DNA of 64,000 bases from Mycolicibacterium fortuitum subsp. fortuitum (GCF_022179545.1 NZ_AP025518.1:3348001-3412000); one strand, 5' to 3'; shown: positions 44,185 through 53,264, numbered from the stretch's first letter. The notes: generated by a model not told the origin, from the sequence alone. Translations and numbers: made by a program.

Positions 44185-45291
44185 TCAGTGGGCACCCATG
44201 ACGTCGAGCATTCCCGCCGCCGAACGCGGCCAGGTGAACTGCTCGGCGCGCCGGCGGGCGCTGCTGCGCCGCAGGGGTTCGGGTCGGCCGATCACGGAGG
44301 TGACGGCGCGCGCGATGGCATGCGCATCGTTGTCGGCGGTCGCTCCGCTGTCGCACGTGAGGATTTCGGCCAGGGCCGAGGTCCGCGACACCACGGCCGG
44401 AGTTCCGCAGGCGAGCGCTTCCAGTGCGGCCAGTCCGAACGTCTCGTGCGGGCCCGGCGCCAACGCGACATCGGCCGAGGCCAGGATCGTGGCCACCGTG
44501 TCGCGGCATCCAACGTAGCCGGTGAAAGCCACGGGTAGCCCGCTTGCCTGCCGCTCAAGCCGGGTCCGCAACGGCCCCTCCCCGACTACCACCAGCTGCG
44601 CATCGATACCCGAATCTCTCAGTGCGGCAACGGTGTCGATGCTTCGATGAGCGTGCTTCTCGACCGACAGCCTGCCACAGTGCACCAGCAGTGTCTGTTC
44701 GGGCGCGGCCCAGCGGCGGCGCATCTGCGCGCAGCGGCGGCGCGGGTGGAACTGCTCCAGGTCCACTCCGAGCGGGACCGTCGCGACATTCTCCGCACCG
44801 ATCCGGTCGAATTCCTCACGGGCGAAACCCGTGGTGCACACCACCGCGTCATAGTTCGCCGCGGTGCGACGATTGGCGAAGTCGGCCACCATGACCGCGG
44901 CCGCGGAAGGCAGCACCTGACCGACCAGCCGGTCCAGGCGTTCATGGGAGATCATCACGGTGGCCACGCCGTGCCTGCGGCCCCATGGGCCGAGCGAGCG
45001 CAGGGTCAACCGGTCCGAAACCTCGATGGCGTCCGGACCAAGGTGCTGAAGCAATGCGGTCACCGGCCCCGGCAGCACCGCGCGGTAACCACCAGTGAAC
45101 GGGATGAGCTTGGCGGGCAGGGAGATTCGCACAACGCCGCTGTCAAGGACATGCCGCTGGTGGCGTGCGCCGGGAACGATCAGATACACCTCGTGGCCCA
45201 GAGCGCAGTACTCCGCGCCGAGCCGGTCGACCGCGGTACGAAGACCGCCCGATCGCGGGCCGTAGAAGTTGGCAATCTGGGCAACCCGCAT
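44185..45291 (-). CDS. Glycosyltransferase family 4 protein
   Basis: 368 residues, GT-B fold. The N-terminal domain starts MRVAQIANFYGPRSGGLRTA with the GG acceptor loop; the C-terminal GT4 domain carries LLVHCGRLSVEKHAHRSIDT, VVVGEGPLRTRLER and the nucleotide-sugar EX7E motif in GPHETFGLAALEALACGTPAVVS. Such retaining transferases build mycobacterial glycolipids such as mannosides. Related to the PimB/MgtA-like enzymes but not clearly orthologous, so no symbol is given. Transcribed alone. Confidence 0.9.
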   Translation of the reverse strand: MRVAQIANFYGPRSGGLRTAVDRLGAEYCALGHEVYLIVPGARHQRHVLDSGVVRISLPAKLIPFTGGYRAVLPGPVTALLQHLGPDAIEVSDRLTLRSLGPWGRRHGVATVMISHERLDRLVGQVLPSAAAVMVADFANRRTAANYDAVVCTTGFAREEFDRIGAENVATVPLGVDLEQFHPRRRCAQMRRRWAAPEQTLLVHCGRLSVEKHAHRSIDTVAALRDSGIDAQLVVVGEGPLRTRLERQASGLPVAFTGYVGCRDTVATILASADVALAPGPHETFGLAALEALACGTPAVVSRTSALAEILTCDSGATADNDAHAIARAVTSVIGRPEPLRRSSARRRAEQFTWPRSAAGMLDVMGAH

Positions 45292-45373
45292 GCCACGATG
45301 AGAACCGGGCTGCGTGTGCGGTCAACAACGTCGTCGCAACCGAGACCTGAACAGCCGCTGAACAGGCCCCGGA

Positions 45374-46291
45374 TCAGGCCAGGTAAGCCGCGAACCAGTC
45401 CTGGACGCGGTGCCAGGCGTCGGCCGCGGCAACGGGGTTGTAACGGTCACCGGTGTCGTTGAAGAACGCGTGGTTGGCGTCGGGTTCGGTAATCAGTTCG
45501 TGCACCATCGCGGCCTTTTCCAGCGCCCCGCGTACCACCGGTTCAGTCGCGTTGACCCGCTGGTCCAAGGCTCCGTAGAAGGCGAGCACGGCGGCCTCGC
45601 GGGAGGCACCGAAATCCGGATCGTCGGGAGCCGGGCCATAGAACGGCACCGCGGCGGCCAGCGCCGGAGTGCCTGCGGCCAGCAGTCTCCAGACCAGCCC
45701 ACCGCCCATGCAGAAACCGACGGCGGCGACCTTGTGGCCGGGGACGCGCCGCTGCAACTCCTCGATTCCCGAACGCAGGTCGGCGATGAACTCCGGCGGT
45801 TCGATCTTGCTCAACGCCGCGGTTGCGGCAGCTTGATCGGCGAACGCGGCGGTGCCGCCCTGCGCTGAGAGCAGGTCGATCGCCAGGGCCGGGTAACCGA
45901 TGCCGGCGAACCTGCCCGCGATTGAACGGATGTGATCGGTGAGGCCCTTGTTCTCGTGGATGACCAACACCGCGCCTCTGGGTTGCGGCGCGGCGGCCCA
46001 GGCGCCCTGTAGTTCGCCGCGGGGACCGGCCCAACGGACAGCGGCGGTGGGCAGAGCGCGTTCGAGGCCCGGGGGCGAGGCCGTTCTCGAGGTGGTGGTT
46101 TCCGGTGCGGCACTGGGCGATGGCCCTGGCGAAGACTGCTGGGTCTCGCCGCAGGCGGTGATCAGCGCGGCCGCCGCGGCAGCGCCGATTCCCAACAGGC
46201 TCAGGCGACGCAACGCCTCGCGGCGCGACAACAGACCGTCGAGGTGGTCGGTCGCAATCTCCTCGGCGATGTAGCGCTGCAGTGGAGTCAC
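45374..46291 (-). CDS. Dienelactone hydrolase family lipoprotein (Tat-type leader)
   Basis: 305 residues. The leader has a twin-arginine (SRREALRRLSLLGIGAAAAA) and a lipobox ending LITACGE, predicting a lipoprotein exported folded. The catalytic domain is dienelactone-hydrolase type: LVIHENKGLTDHIRSI, nucleophile Cys in AVGFCMGGGLVWRL, Asp in YGALDQRVNA and His in EPDANHAFFND. The family hydrolyses dienelactones or other esters. About 45 residues precede the RR motif, longer than usual, so a later start cannot be excluded. Divergent from an SDR gene. Confidence 0.9.
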   Translation of the reverse strand: MTPLQRYIAEEIATDHLDGLLSRREALRRLSLLGIGAAAAAALITACGETQQSSPGPSPSAAPETTTSRTASPPGLERALPTAAVRWAGPRGELQGAWAAAPQPRGAVLVIHENKGLTDHIRSIAGRFAGIGYPALAIDLLSAQGGTAAFADQAAATAALSKIEPPEFIADLRSGIEELQRRVPGHKVAAVGFCMGGGLVWRLLAAGTPALAAAVPFYGPAPDDPDFGASREAAVLAFYGALDQRVNATEPVVRGALEKAAMVHELITEPDANHAFFNDTGDRYNPVAAADAWHRVQDWFAAYLA

Positions 46292-46358
46292 CTCAGCCAG
46301 TATGCGCTGAAATGCCGAACCGCAGCTATAGAACTGCGCGCGGCGGGATACTCATCGG

Positions 46359-47285
46359 ATGGCCTGGTCACCCGATCCGGATGCGCTGCGAGGACGGCTC
46401 GCGGTGGTTGCCGGCGCCACGCGGGGTGCGGGGCGGGGTATCGCCGCAGCGCTGGGCGAAGCCGGCGCGACGGTGGTGTGCACGGGCCGCAGCAGCAGGT
46501 GCGGCAACCGCGACTCTGATTACCACCGGCCGGAAACCATCGAGGAAACCGCCGAATTGGTAACGGAGCTGGGTGGTTTCGGTGTCGCGGTCCGGGTCGA
46601 CCACCTCGATGTGACGCAGGTGCGCATGCTGGCCGGGCGGCTCAAGGCCGACTACGGACACATCGACATCCTGGTCAACGACATCTGGGGCGCCGAAGTG
46701 CTCAAGGGTCCGCCGGACACCTGGGGGCGACCGATGTGGCAGCACGACCTCGACGACGGGTTACGGATGCTGCGGCTGGGGCTGGACACCCACCTGATCA
46801 CGTCTCACTGCCTACTCCCCCTGCTGGCCGACCGACCCGGTGGGCTGTTGGTCGAGATCACCGACGGGACAACAGAATTCAATGCGGACAATCCGAGACT
46901 CTCGGTGTTCTACGACCTGGTCAAGAATGCGGTCAACCGACTGGCCTTCAGCCAAGGACACGAACTCGCCGCATTCGGCGCCACGGCCGCGGCAGTGACG
47001 CCGGGGTGGTTGCGCTCGGAGATGATGCTCGACAACTACGGGGTCAGGGAGGCCAACTGGCGATGCGCCTTGGATCTTGCCCGTACGGACGGCTATCCGG
47101 CGGCGCCGCCCGGATTCGCCGAATCCGAGTCGCCCCGTTTCGTCGGCCGCGGCATCGCCGCGATCGCCGCCGACCCGCGTCGGGCCGAGTGGAACCAGCG
47201 TTCGGTCAGCTCGGCCGCACTGGCGCGCCACTACCGTTTCACCGACCTCGACGGCCGCGTTCCTGACGCTTGGGCTCCGTTATAA
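46359..47285 (+). CDS. SDR family oxidoreductase (DHRS1-like)
   Basis: 308 residues. A Rossmann fold with TGxxxGxG-like GATRGAGRGIAAAL and TGRSSRCG, an NNAG-equivalent LVNDIWGAEVL, and YxxxK as FYDLVKNAVNRLAF. The long insertion after beta-strand 2 and ITDGTTEFN in place of the usual ISS motif resemble DHRS1-type atypical SDRs. Substrate unknown. GATACT at 46347-46352 ends 7 bases before ATG 46359, suggesting a leaderless transcript. Confidence 0.87.
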   Translation: MAWSPDPDALRGRLAVVAGATRGAGRGIAAALGEAGATVVCTGRSSRCGNRDSDYHRPETIEETAELVTELGGFGVAVRVDHLDVTQVRMLAGRLKADYGHIDILVNDIWGAEVLKGPPDTWGRPMWQHDLDDGLRMLRLGLDTHLITSHCLLPLLADRPGGLLVEITDGTTEFNADNPRLSVFYDLVKNAVNRLAFSQGHELAAFGATAAAVTPGWLRSEMMLDNYGVREANWRCALDLARTDGYPAAPPGFAESESPRFVGRGIAAIAADPRRAEWNQRSVSSAALARHYRFTDLDGRVPDAWAPL

Positions 47286-47349
47286 GCCCAGCTCAGTCGG
47301 CCTTATCGGACCGCAGTAGACATTTTTTCAAATCTGTTCACGATTTTCG

Positions 47350-47378
47350 TTGACACCGCCTCACCCGGGCGGTTCTAT
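47350..47378 (+). promoter_or_regulatory. Promoter of D-aminoacylase-like gene
   Basis: Perfect TTGACA (47350-47355), 17-bp spacer and TTCTAT (47373-47378). GTG 47385 lies 7 bases on, predicting a leaderless mRNA. The spacer holds a small CCGCC/GGCGG dyad. Confidence 0.6.
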
Positions 47379-47384
47379 GGCTGA

Positions 47385-49175
47385 GTGAGCTTCGACACAA
47401 TCATTCGCAACGGCCGGTGGTTCGACGGGACCGGCGCGCCGTCCGCCGTGCGCAATATCGGAATTCGTGACGGGCACGTGGTTGCCATTTCTCCGGACCG
47501 TCTCGACGAGACGGACTGCCCGCAGGTCATCGACGCCAGCGACAAGTGGGTCATCCCCGGGATGTTGGACATCCACACGCACTACGACGTCGAAGTGCTG
47601 GGAGGTCCGTCGCTGTCGGAGTCACTGCGCCATGGCGTGACCACCGCGATGCTCGGCTCCTGCTCACTGTCCACCGTCCATGTCGACGGTGTCGATGCGG
47701 GCGACCTGTTCGGCCGCGTCGAGGCGATCCCGCGCGACCAGGTGATCGCCGCCGTCGACGCCAATAAAACCTGGACCAACTGCGATGAATACGTGGCGGC
47801 GCTCGAATCCCTGCCGCTCGGGCCCAACCTGGCCGCGTTCATCGGGCACTCCGACATGCGGACCGCGGTGATGGGGCTCGACCGTGCCACCCGTAAGGAC
47901 CAGCGGCCGACAGCCGCCGAGCAGGCCCGCATGGAGCAGATGCTCAAAGAGGCCCTCGACGCCGGATTCGTCGGAATGTCCTCCCAACAGCTACTTTTCG
48001 ACAAGATCGACGGCGACACCTGCCGGTCACGGACCCTGCCGTCCACCTACGCCAAACCCCGGGAGCTGCGCCGCCTCAAGTCGATGCTGCGGCGCACGGG
48101 CCGGGTGCTGCAATCCGGTCCCGACATTCAGAATCCCCTCAACCTCGCCTCGCAGGTCGCTCAGTCTCTCGGGCTGTTCCGCAAGCAGTTGAAGACGAGC
48201 CTGCTCTCGGCCGCCGACATCAAGGCCAATCCGTACGCGATCTGGATGATGGGGCCGCTGGCCAAGGCCGCGAACGCATTGGGCGGGAACTTCCGGTGGC
48301 AGCATCTGCCGGTGCCGTTCGAGGTGTACGCCGACGGTATCGACCTCGTGGTGTTCGAGGAATTCGGTTCCGGCGCAGCGGCACTCCACCTGCGGGACGA
48401 GGTCGAGCGCAACGAACTGCTGCGCGACGAGTCCTACCGGCGCAAGTTCCGCAAGGACTACGACAGCAAATTCGGTGTGCGGGTCTGGCACCGCGACTTC
48501 TTCGATGCCGAAATCGTCGCCTGCCCCGACAGTTCCGTGGTCGGCAAGACCTTCGGCCAGGTCGGGCAGGAGCGCGGCGAGCTCCATCCGGTTGACGCCT
48601 TCCTGGATCTGGTGCTCGAGCACGGCACCGCGATCCGCTGGCGGACCACCATCTCCAACCACCGCCCCGAGGTGCTGAAGAAGTTGGCCCGCGATCCCGG
48701 TATCCAGCTCGGGTTCTCCGACGCCGGCGCTCACCTGCGGAACATGGCCTTCTACAACATGGGACTGCGCCTGCTGCGGCACGTCCGCGACGCGGAGCGG
48801 GCCGGCACGCCGTTCATGTCGGTCGAGCAGGCCGTACACCGACTCACCGGCGAGCTCGCCGACTGGTATCGGATCGACGCCGGCCATCTGCGCATCGGGG
48901 ACCGCGCCGATGTCGTGGTCATCGACCCGGAGCATCTCGACGAGTCCCTCGATGCCTACGCCGAAGAGGTTGTCGATCACTACGGCGGCTTGTCCCGCAT
49001 GGTCAACCGCAACGACGACACCGTCACCGCGGTGCTCGTCGGTGGGCGCACCGTGTTCGCCGACGGTGCGCTGACCGACCTGGTGGGCAATCGGCGCACC
49101 GGCCAGTTCCTGCGGGCCGCACACCGCGTCCCGTCGATCCCCTCCGAAGATGGTGAGTTGACCAGTGTCCGTTGA
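47385..49175 (+). CDS. Amidohydrolase family protein (N-acyl-D-amino-acid deacylase type)
   Basis: 596 residues. Metal-dependent amidohydrolase: FDTIIRNGRWFDGTG start, metal-binding HxH in MLDIHTHYDVEVLGGPSLSE, GVTTAMLGSCSLS, and near the C-terminus LGFSDAGAHLRNMAFYN with the catalytic Asp (LGFSDAG), then the composite beta domain (RIGDRADVVVIDPEHLD). This matches the D-aminoacylase/dihydroorotase-like branch that removes acyl groups from D-amino acids or hydrolyses related amides. GTG 47385 follows a consensus promoter. Its end overlaps the next gene by 11 bp, so the two form an operon. Confidence 0.9.
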   Translation: MSFDTIIRNGRWFDGTGAPSAVRNIGIRDGHVVAISPDRLDETDCPQVIDASDKWVIPGMLDIHTHYDVEVLGGPSLSESLRHGVTTAMLGSCSLSTVHVDGVDAGDLFGRVEAIPRDQVIAAVDANKTWTNCDEYVAALESLPLGPNLAAFIGHSDMRTAVMGLDRATRKDQRPTAAEQARMEQMLKEALDAGFVGMSSQQLLFDKIDGDTCRSRTLPSTYAKPRELRRLKSMLRRTGRVLQSGPDIQNPLNLASQVAQSLGLFRKQLKTSLLSAADIKANPYAIWMMGPLAKAANALGGNFRWQHLPVPFEVYADGIDLVVFEEFGSGAAALHLRDEVERNELLRDESYRRKFRKDYDSKFGVRVWHRDFFDAEIVACPDSSVVGKTFGQVGQERGELHPVDAFLDLVLEHGTAIRWRTTISNHRPEVLKKLARDPGIQLGFSDAGAHLRNMAFYNMGLRLLRHVRDAERAGTPFMSVEQAVHRLTGELADWYRIDAGHLRIGDRADVVVIDPEHLDESLDAYAEEVVDHYGGLSRMVNRNDDTVTAVLVGGRTVFADGALTDLVGNRRTGQFLRAAHRVPSIPSEDGELTSVR

Positions 49176-49623
49176 AGACATCTCGATCGAAGAAACCGTT
49201 CACGGCATGTGGAAGGCGCTGTCGGAACGTGACTGGGAGATGCTCAAGACCTACCTGTCCGACGACTGCATCTATCTCGACATGCCCGTGGGCCCCGCCG
49301 CGGCCGCCAAAGGACCCGAAGACATCGTCAAGCGACTCAAGATCGGTCTCGAGCCGCTGGCGTCCTACGAGAACTTCCCCGGACTCCTGGTGGACAACGG
49401 CCGCGACGCGATGTACGAGCATCATGAGGAATGGCACTGGGCCACAGGCGAATCCGCGGTGCTGAAGTTCGTCACCGTGCATCGGGTCGAGAACGGCAAG
49501 GTGACACTGTGGAAGGACTACTGGGACATGGGTGCCCTGGCCAACCACGCCCCGCCGGACTGGCTGGAGAACTTCGCCACCGCCGACATGTCGTGGGTGT
49601 TCGACGCCACCGGGTTGGTCTGA
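49165..49623 (+). CDS. NTF2-like protein, limonene-1,2-epoxide hydrolase-like
   Basis: 152 residues, cystatin-like cone fold: IEETVHGMWKALSERDWEML, DCIYLDMPVGPAAAAKGPED, HHEEWHWATGESAVLKFVTV, NGKVTLWKDYWDMGALANHA. The Asp/Arg/Asp triad region and KDYWDM tail are like limonene-1,2-epoxide hydrolases of actinobacteria. Start GTG 49165 lies within the end of the amidohydrolase gene (11-bp overlap), implying coupled translation and a shared pathway for a cyclic or amide-bearing substrate. Confidence 0.83.
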   Translation: MSVEDISIEETVHGMWKALSERDWEMLKTYLSDDCIYLDMPVGPAAAAKGPEDIVKRLKIGLEPLASYENFPGLLVDNGRDAMYEHHEEWHWATGESAVLKFVTVHRVENGKVTLWKDYWDMGALANHAPPDWLENFATADMSWVFDATGLV

Positions 49624-49635
49624 CGGCGTCGCCGG

Positions 49636-50001
49636 TCAGTCGATCCCCCACACCAGACAGAACGGGTGGCCGGCCGGATCCCGGAACACCCGGAACAACC
49701 TCTCGCCGACGGCGTCGGTGACGCGAGTTGCGCCCAGCGCCAACACTTGGCGCTGGGCCGCATCCGGGTCGTCCACCTGGATGTCCAGATGAATCTGCTG
49801 CGACCCCCGCGGATCGGGGAAGACGGGCGGCTCGTGCTGCGGTGAGTACTGGCAGGCCAACCGCCTGCCCGCCGGGTCTGTGACGACCACCCACGTGTCG
49901 TCCTCGACCGCCACGTCACCGCCGAGCAGTTCGGCGTAAAAGCCGGCGAGCGCATGAGGGTCCCGGCAGTCGAGCACGACTGAGCGAAGGCTTCCGATCA
50001 T
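49636..50001 (-). CDS. VOC family (glyoxalase-like) protein
   Basis: 121 residues with two beta-alpha-beta-beta-beta modules: RSVVLDCRDPHALAGFYAEL, WVVVTDPAGRRLACQYSP, IHLDIQVDDPDAAQRQVLAL and FRVFRDPAGHPFCLVW. This is the glyoxalase-like group common as tandem or single genes in mycobacteria, with unknown substrates. Convergent with the NTF2-like gene (12-bp gap). Confidence 0.87.
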   Translation of the reverse strand: MIGSLRSVVLDCRDPHALAGFYAELLGGDVAVEDDTWVVVTDPAGRRLACQYSPQHEPPVFPDPRGSQQIHLDIQVDDPDAAQRQVLALGATRVTDAVGERLFRVFRDPAGHPFCLVWGID

Positions 50002-50055
50002 GGCCCCCGGTATTGCCGTCGGGCTCCCGAGGTAAACCGGACCGAGAGCGCGCGG

Positions 50056-50538
50056 CTACAGCGTGATCTTGCAGGTTTGACCGATGTCGAGGGTGCGCAG
50101 CATCCGGCCCATACCGAGCCACATCGCACACGACAGCGCCAGATCGGTGAGCAGCTCGGCATCGAACTGCTCACCGGCCCGCTCCCAGAAGTCCTCGTCG
50201 TCGCGCAGCCCGGTGTGATCGGAGGCGAAGCGCTCGGCGAACTCGGCGGCGATACGCTCCTGCGCGCTGTAGCCCGGCCAGGTCCGCCACTCGGCGGCGT
50301 GATCGTAGAGATCCTCGTCCACCCCCGCTGCGGCACCGTCGGAGTCCCGGGTGTTCTGACACACCACGCACTCGTTGTTGAGGGCTATGACCATGCGGGC
50401 GAGTTCCCGTACCCGCAGGGGCAACCGGCCCTTGGTGTACACCGCGTTGGTGAAGTTGGCCATGGCGGTACCGATCTCGGGGGACTTCAGGATCCAACCG
50501 GCCACGTCGTCGTCGGGAAACTCTCCGATACGGCTCAT
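50056..50538 (-). CDS. Carboxymuconolactone decarboxylase-like (AhpD fold) protein
   Basis: 160 residues from ATG 50538. All-helical AhpD-like fold (LRVRELARMVIALNNECVVC followed by QNTRDSDGAAAG). The AhpD CxxC is kept (CVVC), but the third position of CxxCxxxH is Arg in place of His, so peroxidase-type proton relay may be altered. Relatives act as carboxymuconolactone decarboxylases or alkylhydroperoxidase partners. A perfect KstR-type box lies 31 bp upstream, suggesting a lipid or sterol link. Confidence 0.87.
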   Translation of the reverse strand: MSRIGEFPDDDVAGWILKSPEIGTAMANFTNAVYTKGRLPLRVRELARMVIALNNECVVCQNTRDSDGAAAGVDEDLYDHAAEWRTWPGYSAQERIAAEFAERFASDHTGLRDDEDFWERAGEQFDAELLTDLALSCAMWLGMGRMLRTLDIGQTCKITL

Positions 50539-50569
50539 GGGCCGAATCGTACGCACAATCCGGCAGTTC

Positions 50570-50583
50570 TGGAACAAGTTCTA
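50570..50583. promoter_or_regulatory. KstR-type operator before CMD-like gene
   Basis: TGGAACAAGTTCTA matches TnnAACnnGTTnnA perfectly, 31 bp upstream of ATG 50538 (minus strand). Its last three bases coincide with the stop codon of the MFS transporter gene. Confidence 0.65.
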
Positions 50584-52638
50584 GTTTTTGGTTCCCGAGC
50601 CGGTCAGCGCAGGGGTCCGGTCGTCGTCTCCCCAGTCGCGTTGCACCACGACCCGATGCGCGATGCGCTCGAGGGCAGCCTCCACCTGGGCCCGGTCCGG
50701 GCGGCCTTCGAACGTCGGCGATTCGGCCAGTTTCTCGACGATTCGTCCCACCAGTGCCGCCGAGACCCCGTCGACCTGCCGCACGCCGGCCTGGGTCAGC
50801 CAAAGGTTGTCCCCGGTCCGCAACACGTAGCCGTCCTGCACCAACCGGTTGAAGGTGGGCTCGAGCACCTCGAACGGCACGACCAGGCGATCGGCGATCT
50901 CGCTCAGCCGAGCCGAACCGAAGATCTGGCCGTGCCGATAGATCTTGAGCAGCGCCCACAAGCCGGCAACGTCCAGCTCGCACCCCGGACCGCCGGCCAC
51001 ATTCCGCAACCGGATCTCCGGTGAGCTGCGCATCAGCCGGCTGACCACGGTCTCGAGTACCTGATCCGCCGATTCGGAGCTCGGCATGCCGAAGCCCTCA
51101 CCGAGGTCGGCCGCCATTGTCGCCTCCGCCTCCAACAGAGGCACCTCTTTGAGGAAAAGTGCGACGATCAGGCCGATCAGTGCCACCGGCGCGGCGCACA
51201 GGAACACCAGGTCCAGTGCTTGCGCATAAGCGTTGACGATCGGCGCGGCAACCTCGGGCGGTAGCTCGTGCAATGCCTTGGGTGAATCACCGGCCACCGC
51301 CGGCGCACCACTGGAGGCGAGCGCACCGGGCAGGCGGTCCGAGAGGAAACCGGCGAACAACGAGCCGAAGATGGCCGCGCCGAAGGAACTGCCGATGGTG
51401 CGGAAGAACGTCACCCCCGAGGTGGCCACACCCAGATCGCCGAAGTCGGACGTGTTCTGCACGATCAGGACGAGTACCTGCATGCACATGCCGATCCCGG
51501 CACCCAGGATGAGCAGGTACAGCGACTGGATCGGGATCGGTGTGGCGGCGTTCATGCGGGACAGCAGCACGAACCCGACGAGCATGATCGCCGTGCCGGC
51601 GATCGGGTAGATCTTGTACCGGCCGGTGCGCCCGACCAGGCTGCCGCTGACGGTTGAGGTGATCAGCAGCCCGAGAACCATCGGCATCGTGCGCAGCCCG
51701 GATTCCGACGGTGATACGCCGTCGACGAACTGCATGAAGGTGGGCATGAACGTCAAGGCACCCAGCATGGCGAAACCGACGACCAGCGACAGCACGCAGC
51801 ACATGGTGAACACCGGATTGCGGAACAGCCGCATCGGCAGAATCGGTTCGGCCGCCCTGGTTTCCGCCCGGACGAACATCGCCAGCGCAAGCACAGAACC
51901 GATGACGAGCCCGATGATCGTCGGCGAGGTCCACGCCAGTTCGCCACCCAAGCTGGTGGCCAGCGTGAGACCCGACGCCCCGATCCCGACCCACACGATT
52001 CCCGCGTAATCGATCACCGGGCGAGCGCCGCGGGCCGCCACTGCCGGGATCGTCGCGGCCGCCACGATCAGGACGACCACGCCCACCGGGATGCTGAGCC
52101 AGAACGCCCAGCGCCAGCCGAGATGATCGGTGACGAAGCCTCCCAGCAGCGGGCCGGCCACGGTCGTGACCCCGAACACCGCCCCGAGCGCACCCTGATA
52201 GCGCCCCCGGTCGCGTAGTGGGATCACCTCGGCGATGAGCGCCGAGGACGTCACCATGATCGCGCCGCCGCCGATCCCCTGCAGCGCCCGCGCCGCCACC
52301 AGCATGGCCATCGATCCCGACAGACCGCTGAGGACCGATCCGATCAAGAAGCACAGGACCGCAGCCTGGTACACCACCTTCCGGCCGAAGATGTCGCCGA
52401 CCTTGCCGACGATGGCCGTGACCACCGTGGAGGCCAGGAGGTAGCTGGTCACCACCCACGCCTGGTGACCGGCACCGCCCAGGTCGGCGACGACGGTCGG
52501 AAGGGCGGTGGCGACGATCGTCTGGTTGAGCGAGGCCAGCAGCATGCCGAGCAGCACTGCGACGAACACCAGGTTGCGCCTGCGCACGCTCAGGATCGTG
52601 CCGCCGGTCGACTGCTCTGCTGTTGTCGGGCCGGACAT
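50581..52638 (-). CDS. DHA2-family MFS multidrug efflux transporter with cytoplasmic winged-helix-like tail
   Basis: About 685 residues from ATG 52638 (GAAAGGAAG ribosome-binding site). Fourteen membrane helices of the DHA2 drug:proton antiporter family (EmrB/QacA-like): LASLNQTIVATALPTVVADL (motif D1), GKVGDIFGRKVVYQ (motif A), GGFVTDHLGWRWAFWLSIP (motif C region). About 150 extra C-terminal residues include a predicted winged-helix (LSEIADRLVVPFEVLEPTFN, RLVQDGYVLRTGDNLWLTQAG). Both the length and position beside bfrA match the M. tuberculosis Rv1877-Rv1876 pair. The bfrA terminator lies between the two genes, so transcription is separate. Confidence 0.92.
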   Translation of the reverse strand: MSGPTTAEQSTGGTILSVRRRNLVFVAVLLGMLLASLNQTIVATALPTVVADLGGAGHQAWVVTSYLLASTVVTAIVGKVGDIFGRKVVYQAAVLCFLIGSVLSGLSGSMAMLVAARALQGIGGGAIMVTSSALIAEVIPLRDRGRYQGALGAVFGVTTVAGPLLGGFVTDHLGWRWAFWLSIPVGVVVLIVAAATIPAVAARGARPVIDYAGIVWVGIGASGLTLATSLGGELAWTSPTIIGLVIGSVLALAMFVRAETRAAEPILPMRLFRNPVFTMCCVLSLVVGFAMLGALTFMPTFMQFVDGVSPSESGLRTMPMVLGLLITSTVSGSLVGRTGRYKIYPIAGTAIMLVGFVLLSRMNAATPIPIQSLYLLILGAGIGMCMQVLVLIVQNTSDFGDLGVATSGVTFFRTIGSSFGAAIFGSLFAGFLSDRLPGALASSGAPAVAGDSPKALHELPPEVAAPIVNAYAQALDLVFLCAAPVALIGLIVALFLKEVPLLEAEATMAADLGEGFGMPSSESADQVLETVVSRLMRSSPEIRLRNVAGGPGCELDVAGLWALLKIYRHGQIFGSARLSEIADRLVVPFEVLEPTFNRLVQDGYVLRTGDNLWLTQAGVRQVDGVSAALVGRIVEKLAESPTFEGRPDRAQVEAALERIAHRVVVQRDWGDDDRTPALTGSGTKN

Positions 52639-52710
52639 AACTTCCTTTCGCCTGCCTGTCGGTTCAACCACCGTATCGTTAGACAAGCTATGAAAGTTAC
52701 AGCACGCACA

Positions 52711-52756
52711 AAGCCGCCCCGGGATCCGGCGGAGACCGGACTACCCGGGGCGGCTT
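52711..52756 (-). terminator. Hairpin terminator downstream of bfrA
   Basis: AAGCCGCCCCGGG (52711-52723) pairs perfectly with CCCGGGGCGGCTT (52744-52756); the 20-base loop contains an inner TCCGG/CCGGA stem. It lies 29 bases beyond the bfrA stop and before the MFS gene, with Ts following the stem on the minus strand. Confidence 0.7.
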
Positions 52757-52784
52757 CGGCCGAAACCGTCGGCGCTACCGGACC

Positions 52785-53264
52785 TTATTGCGGCGGCCGC
52801 GACACGCACTGCGCCGCATAGAGCGCTTCACCGAGCTTGTCCATGAGCTCGAGCTGGGTCTCCAGGTAATCGATGTGACCTTCCTCGTCGGCCAGGATCT
52901 TCTCCAGAATCCCCGCGGAAGTGGCGTCCTGCTTTTCGCGGCACATGATTATCCCCGGCTTGAGGCGCGCCACCACTTCGTACTCGATCGCCAGGTCGGC
53001 CTCGAACTGTTCCCGAAGGGTCTGGCCGACACGCAGCGAAAACAACCGCTGATAGTTGGGCAGACCATCCAAGAGCAGGATTCGGTCGGTGATGGTCTCC
53101 GCATGCCGCATCTCTTCGAAAGACTCGGCGCGGGTGTGTTCGGCCAGCTCGGTGAATCCCCAATTATCTTGCATCTTCGAATGCAGGAAATATTGGTTAA
53201 TTGCAGTGAGTTCGCTCGTCAATTGCTCGTTGAGCAATTTCAGAACATCTGGATCGCCTTGCAT
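52785..53264 (-). CDS. bfrA: Bacterioferritin BfrA
   Basis: 159 residues, standard length. All di-iron ferroxidase ligands are at canonical positions (Glu18, Glu51, His54, Glu94, Glu127, His130) and Met52 is the heme ligand, so this is a heme-binding 24-mer that oxidises and stores iron. AGGAG precedes ATG 53264. It neighbours the Rv1877-like transporter as in M. tuberculosis and is divergent from a unit encoding an unknown protein and Bfd, the ferredoxin that releases iron from bacterioferritin. An IdeR-like box lies in the shared region, about 190 bp upstream; IdeR activates bfrA in M. tuberculosis. Confidence 0.97.
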   Translation of the reverse strand: MQGDPDVLKLLNEQLTSELTAINQYFLHSKMQDNWGFTELAEHTRAESFEEMRHAETITDRILLLDGLPNYQRLFSLRVGQTLREQFEADLAIEYEVVARLKPGIIMCREKQDATSAGILEKILADEEGHIDYLETQLELMDKLGEALYAAQCVSRPPQ

